Positions 60,770-64,000 of a DNA stretch of 64,000 nt are shown in pieces. Each line of letters starts with the position of its first letter. Position 1 is the first letter of the stretch. The stretch is from DASRJW01 sp964567755 (GTDB taxonomy: Bacteria > Krumholzibacteriota > Krumholzibacteriia > G020349025), in NCBI GenBank assembly GCA_964567755.1, contig CAZMNW010000069.1:1-64000 (forward strand), given 5' to 3'. The notes beneath the pieces were generated by a model, which saw only the letters and a program-made list of their open reading frames with translations, had not been told where the DNA came from and searched no databases. The position numbers and the translations under genes are program-made.

Positions 60770-60820
60770 TCGGCCTTCGGGGTTCTGGATGAGATGTCGC
60801 AGTCGAAAGGAAGGCCGCCC

Positions 60821-61016
60821 ATGACCAAGCCCCCCCCAGTGAATTCTGCGCGGGGAAAGAAAGCACGCCTCCGAGTCAATGCGACGGCACTCGCCATTCT
60901 CTCGCTGGCCGCAGCAGCAATCGCAACCGAGCTTCTCGAAGATGATGCAGTGTCACGGTCGTGATGGTGTCTCTCTACGCCATCGGGTATCTCGTCGCGT
61001 GGAAAAGTGACCGATG
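60821..61016 (+). pseudogene. Small membrane protein, probably frameshifted
   Basis: GGAAGG seven bases before ATG 60821 starts a frame with a basic region (SARGKKARLRVN) and one membrane helix (ATALAILSLAAAAIATELL). It stops at 60964. In the next frame, VMVSLYAIGYLVAWKSDR continues as a second helix and ends at 61016, overlapping the XRE start as ATGA. XRE regulators of this type are usually preceded by a two- to four-helix membrane protein, so one gene with a frame break is likely. Confidence 0.5.
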
Positions 61017-61229
61017 AAGAACCGATTACGTGTGCTGCGCGCGGAGCGGGCATGGTCGCAAGCCGATCTGGCGCAGCACTTGGGTGTTTCGCGTCAGACC
61101 GTGAACGCGATCGAGACCCAGAAGTACGACCCCAGCTTGCCGCTGGCGTTCGCGATCGCGCACCTGTTCGGCCGGCCCATCGAAGCGATCTTCGACCCCG
61201 ATGGCGCCACCCCGCCGCAGGCGCTATGA
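61014..61229 (+). CDS. XRE-family regulator (YgzD-type)
   Basis: 71 residues, a single helix-turn-helix: MKNRLRVLRAERAWSQADLA, QHLGVSRQTVNAIETQKYDP, SLPLAFAIAHLFGRPIEAIF. Very close to the short Cro/C1-type family encoded with small membrane proteins. ATGA overlaps at both ends (61014 with the membrane protein stop, 61226 with the dehydrogenase start). Probably autoregulates through the inverted repeat at 60752-60765. Confidence 0.92.
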   Translation: MKNRLRVLRAERAWSQADLAQHLGVSRQTVNAIETQKYDPSLPLAFAIAHLFGRPIEAIFDPDGATPPQAL

Positions 61230-62773
61230 TCGGCCGCGATCGGGGGCTCGACCCGGCCGCATTGGAGAAAATGAGACCCAAGACACTGCACCACTGGATC
61301 GATGCAAAACGCGCCGCGGACACCGGCGGGCGCTTCGGCGATGTCTATGACCCAGCGACCGGTGCGGTGGCGGCGCGAGCCCCGTATGCGAGCGCCGACG
61401 ACGTCGGCCGTGCCGTGCGCTCGGCCCACGCGGCCTGGCCAGCCTGGGCGGCGACACCTCCCGCACAGCGCGCGCGTGTGATGTTTCGCTTTCGCGATCT
61501 CGTCGAGCAGCACAAGCACGACGTCGCGCGCCTGGTCTCCAGCGAACATGGCAAGACGCTCGATGATGCGCTCGGTTCCGTCAACCGTGGCGCCGAGATC
61601 ATCGAGTTCGCCTGCGGGATTCCGCAGTTGCTCAAGGGCGAGCACAACGAAAACGTATCCGGCAGCATCGACAGCTACGCCGTGCGCCAGCCGCTCGGTG
61701 TTTGCGTTGGCATCACGCCGTTCAATTTTCCGGCGATGGTGCCGCTCTGGATGTACCCGATCGCGATTTCTTGCGGCAATACGTTCGTCCTCAAGCCCTC
61801 GGAGCGCGATCCATCCGCGGCAGTTCGATTGGCCGAGCTTGCCACCGAGGCGGGCCTGCCACCCGGCGTGCTCAACGTCGTCATCGGCGACAAAGTCGCC
61901 GTCGATGCGCTGCTCACCCACCCCGATGTGGCCGCCGTGAGCTTCGTCGGTTCGACCCCGGTGGCCGAGTACGTCTACAAGACTGGAACGACGCATGGAA
62001 AACGTGTGCAAGCGTTGGGTGGCGCCAAGAATCACCTCGTGGTCATGCCCGATGCCGATCTCGAGCAGACCGCCGACGCCCTCTTGGGCTCGGCATTCGG
62101 TTCCGCCGGCGAGCGTTGCATGGCGATCTCGGTGGCCGTCGCCGTCGGCGACGCGGTAGCAGACGAGTTGGTCGCCAAGCTCAAGCCGCGAATCGAAGGC
62201 TTGCGCATCGGTCCATACACCGACCCCAAGGCCGAGATGGGTCCGCTTGTGACCGGAGCACATCGCGACAAAGTGAAGGGTTACGTGGATGCCGGCGTGA
62301 CCGAGGGCGCGAACCTCGTCGTCGATGGACGCAAGTTCCGCATCCCAGGGCACGAAGGCGGCTTTTTCCTCGGCGGCTGCCTCTTCGACCGTGTGACGCC
62401 ATCCATGCGCATCTACAAGGAAGAGATCTTCGGACCCGTGCTGTGTGTCGTCCGCGCCGCGAGCTACGAGGACGCACTGCGCTTGGTGAACGAGCACGAA
62501 TACGGCAACGGAGTGGCGATCTTCACGCGCGACGGTGAGACCGCGCGCGACTTTGCGGCCCGGGTCAAGATCGGCATGGTGGGCGTCAACGTGTCCATCC
62601 CCGTACCGACCGCCTATCACAGCTTCGGGGGTTGGAAACGCTCGCTCTTCGGCGATCACCACATGCACGGGCCCGAGGGTGTGCGCTTTTACACCCGTCT
62701 CAAGACCGTGACCTCACGCTGGCTCTCCGGCATGCGCCAGGGTCCGGATCTTTCTTTCCCGCAGACGCGATAG
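61226..62773 (+). CDS. mmsA: CoA-acylating methylmalonate-semialdehyde dehydrogenase
   Basis: 515 residues from ATG 61226 (ATGA overlap with the XRE gene); ATG 61271 (LHHWIDAK) with GGAG just upstream is equally possible and closer to the family start. ALDH landmarks: GVCVGITPFNFPAMVPLWMY, VLKPSERDPSAAVRLAEL, VSFVGSTPVAEYVY, ALGGAKNHLVVMPDADL, catalytic Cys in GSAGERCMAISVAV, YKEEIFGPVLCVV. The GERCMAIS and FGGWKRSLFGD motifs mark the CoA-dependent MMSDH subgroup. Acts in valine and inositol breakdown, giving propionyl-CoA or acetyl-CoA. Confidence 0.92.
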   Translation: MIGRDRGLDPAALEKMRPKTLHHWIDAKRAADTGGRFGDVYDPATGAVAARAPYASADDVGRAVRSAHAAWPAWAATPPAQRARVMFRFRDLVEQHKHDVARLVSSEHGKTLDDALGSVNRGAEIIEFACGIPQLLKGEHNENVSGSIDSYAVRQPLGVCVGITPFNFPAMVPLWMYPIAISCGNTFVLKPSERDPSAAVRLAELATEAGLPPGVLNVVIGDKVAVDALLTHPDVAAVSFVGSTPVAEYVYKTGTTHGKRVQALGGAKNHLVVMPDADLEQTADALLGSAFGSAGERCMAISVAVAVGDAVADELVAKLKPRIEGLRIGPYTDPKAEMGPLVTGAHRDKVKGYVDAGVTEGANLVVDGRKFRIPGHEGGFFLGGCLFDRVTPSMRIYKEEIFGPVLCVVRAASYEDALRLVNEHEYGNGVAIFTRDGETARDFAARVKIGMVGVNVSIPVPTAYHSFGGWKRSLFGDHHMHGPEGVRFYTRLKTVTSRWLSGMRQGPDLSFPQTR

Positions 62774-62779
62774 GAACGC

Positions 62780-63799
62780 ATGCACCGCCCCCGTGGCCGG
62801 AGAGAATTGCCGCCGGTGCGTGGTGTCAATTCCTGCCGGTGGGATGCTGGGAACAAACTCGTCACCTGCATCGGCCTCGCAGTCTTGGCTTTGCACCTCG
62901 GCGGCTCGGTTCGTGCACAAGACGCGAAGAGCGATTCGGTGACGCCGATCCCAGAAGCGCATTCGCTCCTCGGTCGGCCGCTCTTCCCCATGGCTCTCGC
63001 ACCGGAGGAGCGTGCAAAGCTCCAATCCAACTTGGATGCCGCATTGGCAGCGCTCGCCGCGGATCCCGACGACCCGGAGAAGGTGATCTGGGCCGGCCGG
63101 CGCCTGGCGTACCTCGGACGCTATCGCGACGCCATCGCCATGTATACGCGCGGCCTCGAGCGCTGGCCCGAATCGTTCAAACTGCTGCGACATCGGGGGC
63201 ACCGCTGGATCACGTTGCGCGAGTTCGACCGCGCCATCGTCGACTTGGAGAAAGCAGCGGGCATCATTCGGTCGCGACCCGACGAAGTCGAACCAGACGG
63301 AGCGCCCAACCCGTTCAACATCCCGCGCAGTACTTCGCATTCCAACATCTGGTATCACCTGGGGCTCGCTTACTACTTGCAGGGCGACTTCGCCAACGCC
63401 GCCCGCTGCTACCGCGAGTGCCTGAGGTTCTCGACCAACGACGACATGTTGTGTGCAACGAGCGATTGGCTCTACATGACATGCCGGCGTCTGGGGCAGA
63501 GCGACGCCGCCCGCGCGGTTCTCGAACCCATCCGCGCCGAGATGGAGATTTTCGAGAACCACGCCTATCACCGGCGATTGCGCATGTACAAGGGCGAGAT
63601 CCCGCCGAACTCGCTGTTGTCGACAACCGAGGCCACCGATCTCGACATCGCCACTCAGGGCTACGGCGTCGGCAACTGGTTCCTGTGCAACGGCGACACG
63701 GTGAAGGCGACAGCGATCTTCCAGCGTGTCCTCACCGGACCCTACTGGCCAGCCTTCGGCACCATCGCCGCCGAAGCCGATCGCGTACGCTTGCCGTGA
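62780..63799 (+). CDS. Exported TPR protein
   Basis: 339 residues; TAGGAACGC precedes ATG 62780. A basic N-terminus leads to a signal (NKLVTCIGLAVLALHLGGSV). TPR-like helices follow (WAGRRLAYLGRYRDAIAMYT, FDRAIVDLEKAAGIIRSRP, YHLGLAYYLQGDFANAARCY, AARAVLEPIRAEMEIFENH). Six bases separate it from mmsA, but a shared role is not evident. After its stop, 63800-64000 shows no gene. Confidence 0.75.
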   Translation: MHRPRGRRELPPVRGVNSCRWDAGNKLVTCIGLAVLALHLGGSVRAQDAKSDSVTPIPEAHSLLGRPLFPMALAPEERAKLQSNLDAALAALAADPDDPEKVIWAGRRLAYLGRYRDAIAMYTRGLERWPESFKLLRHRGHRWITLREFDRAIVDLEKAAGIIRSRPDEVEPDGAPNPFNIPRSTSHSNIWYHLGLAYYLQGDFANAARCYRECLRFSTNDDMLCATSDWLYMTCRRLGQSDAARAVLEPIRAEMEIFENHAYHRRLRMYKGEIPPNSLLSTTEATDLDIATQGYGVGNWFLCNGDTVKATAIFQRVLTGPYWPAFGTIAAEADRVRLP

Positions 63800-64000
63800 C
63801 CCCCGCATTCCGTGCCGGAGCGCGACACGCTGCAAATGTATTGCCGGCAATGCGAACGCTTGCTATTGTGCTCACGCCGGACAGTGAGGCCGGGCTGAAA
63901 TATCTCTGCACAGGCTTGAAACAGTTCCACGCACGAAGCGCGCCCGCTCGCCGGCCCCGGAAACTGTGAGTCCCAAGCCGACTCGGTTGTCGATGACCGG

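Noticed and set aside
61094..62668. 524-codon minus-strand open frame
   Set aside because: Antisense to mmsA, which has all ALDH motifs.

Overview
The window is high-GC DNA from a Gram-negative bacterium, most likely an uncultured member of the FCB group such as Candidatus Eisenbacteria or Krumholzibacteriota. This is an inference. It rests on several secreted proteins ending in FlgD-Ig/type IX-like C-terminal domains (NPFNPATTI, YDVRGRLVR and GIYFLQMR type motifs), a PknB-type kinase paired with an ECF sigma factor, a complete tad pilus locus, and outer-membrane barrel-like proteins. No rRNA, tRNA, CRISPR array or insertion sequence was seen.

Layout. 1-786: 5' part of a secreted repeat protein on the minus strand, running off the left edge. 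1402-3968 (minus): P-loop NTPase, helical-repeat protein and a small Ala-rich protein. 3965-7140 (minus): a lower-GC, visibly decaying cluster with a 3' remnant of a DUF3604 gene, an internally deleted SphA-like gene, intact DUF2092 and DUF6515 genes, and a 5' remnant of DUF3604. 7358-8891 (minus): secreted histidine phosphatase with a sorting-like tail, then an orphan tail fragment. 9018-11794 (plus): M3 peptidase coupled to a winged-helix regulator. 11818-13933 (minus): a sorting-tail protein and a broken acyl-CoA ligase. 14112-17386 (plus): Ser/Thr kinase and ECF sigma factor. 17592-18032: DUF192 protein.

18208-27348 (plus): a compact Flp/Tad pilus operon: pilin, prepilin peptidase, TadE, CpaB, CpaC secretin, TadG-like, CpaE, CpaF ATPase, TadB, TadC and a 39-residue membrane peptide. 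28196-31718 (plus): an oxidative-stress island of thiol peroxidase, PerR/Fur regulator, rubrerythrin, Fe-S oxidoreductase and DUF3501. 31762-39494: a beta-helix protein, then on the minus strand a TPR membrane protein, lipoamide dehydrogenase and two tandem barrel-like paralogues. 39777-44163 (plus): tryptophanase, an unknown 244-residue protein and an ADP-forming acyl-CoA synthetase. This set could convert tryptophan to pyruvate and then recover ATP from an acyl-CoA.

44239-52051: a toastrack-like protein, an internally deleted VOC protein, a Phd-PIN toxin-antitoxin pair with a 28-bp perfect palindrome at its promoter, a frameshifted FlgD-tail protein, a lipoprotein and a Cys/Met-metabolism PLP enzyme. 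52052-55597: a repeat-rich regulatory region, then three genes of unknown joint role: an unknown protein, a cytosolic subtilase and a small I9-propeptide-like protein. 55675-56430: a frameshifted AbiEii-like nucleotidyltransferase and its small partner. 56462-63799: an orphan tail fragment, an unknown secreted protein, a methyltransferase/nitrilase/VOC group on the minus strand, a small membrane protein with an XRE regulator and methylmalonate-semialdehyde dehydrogenase, and a TPR protein.

At least five otherwise conserved genes carry single-base-type frame breaks, and two more have internal deletions. That may be real decay or an indel-prone assembly, and conclusions about pseudogenes depend on which it is.
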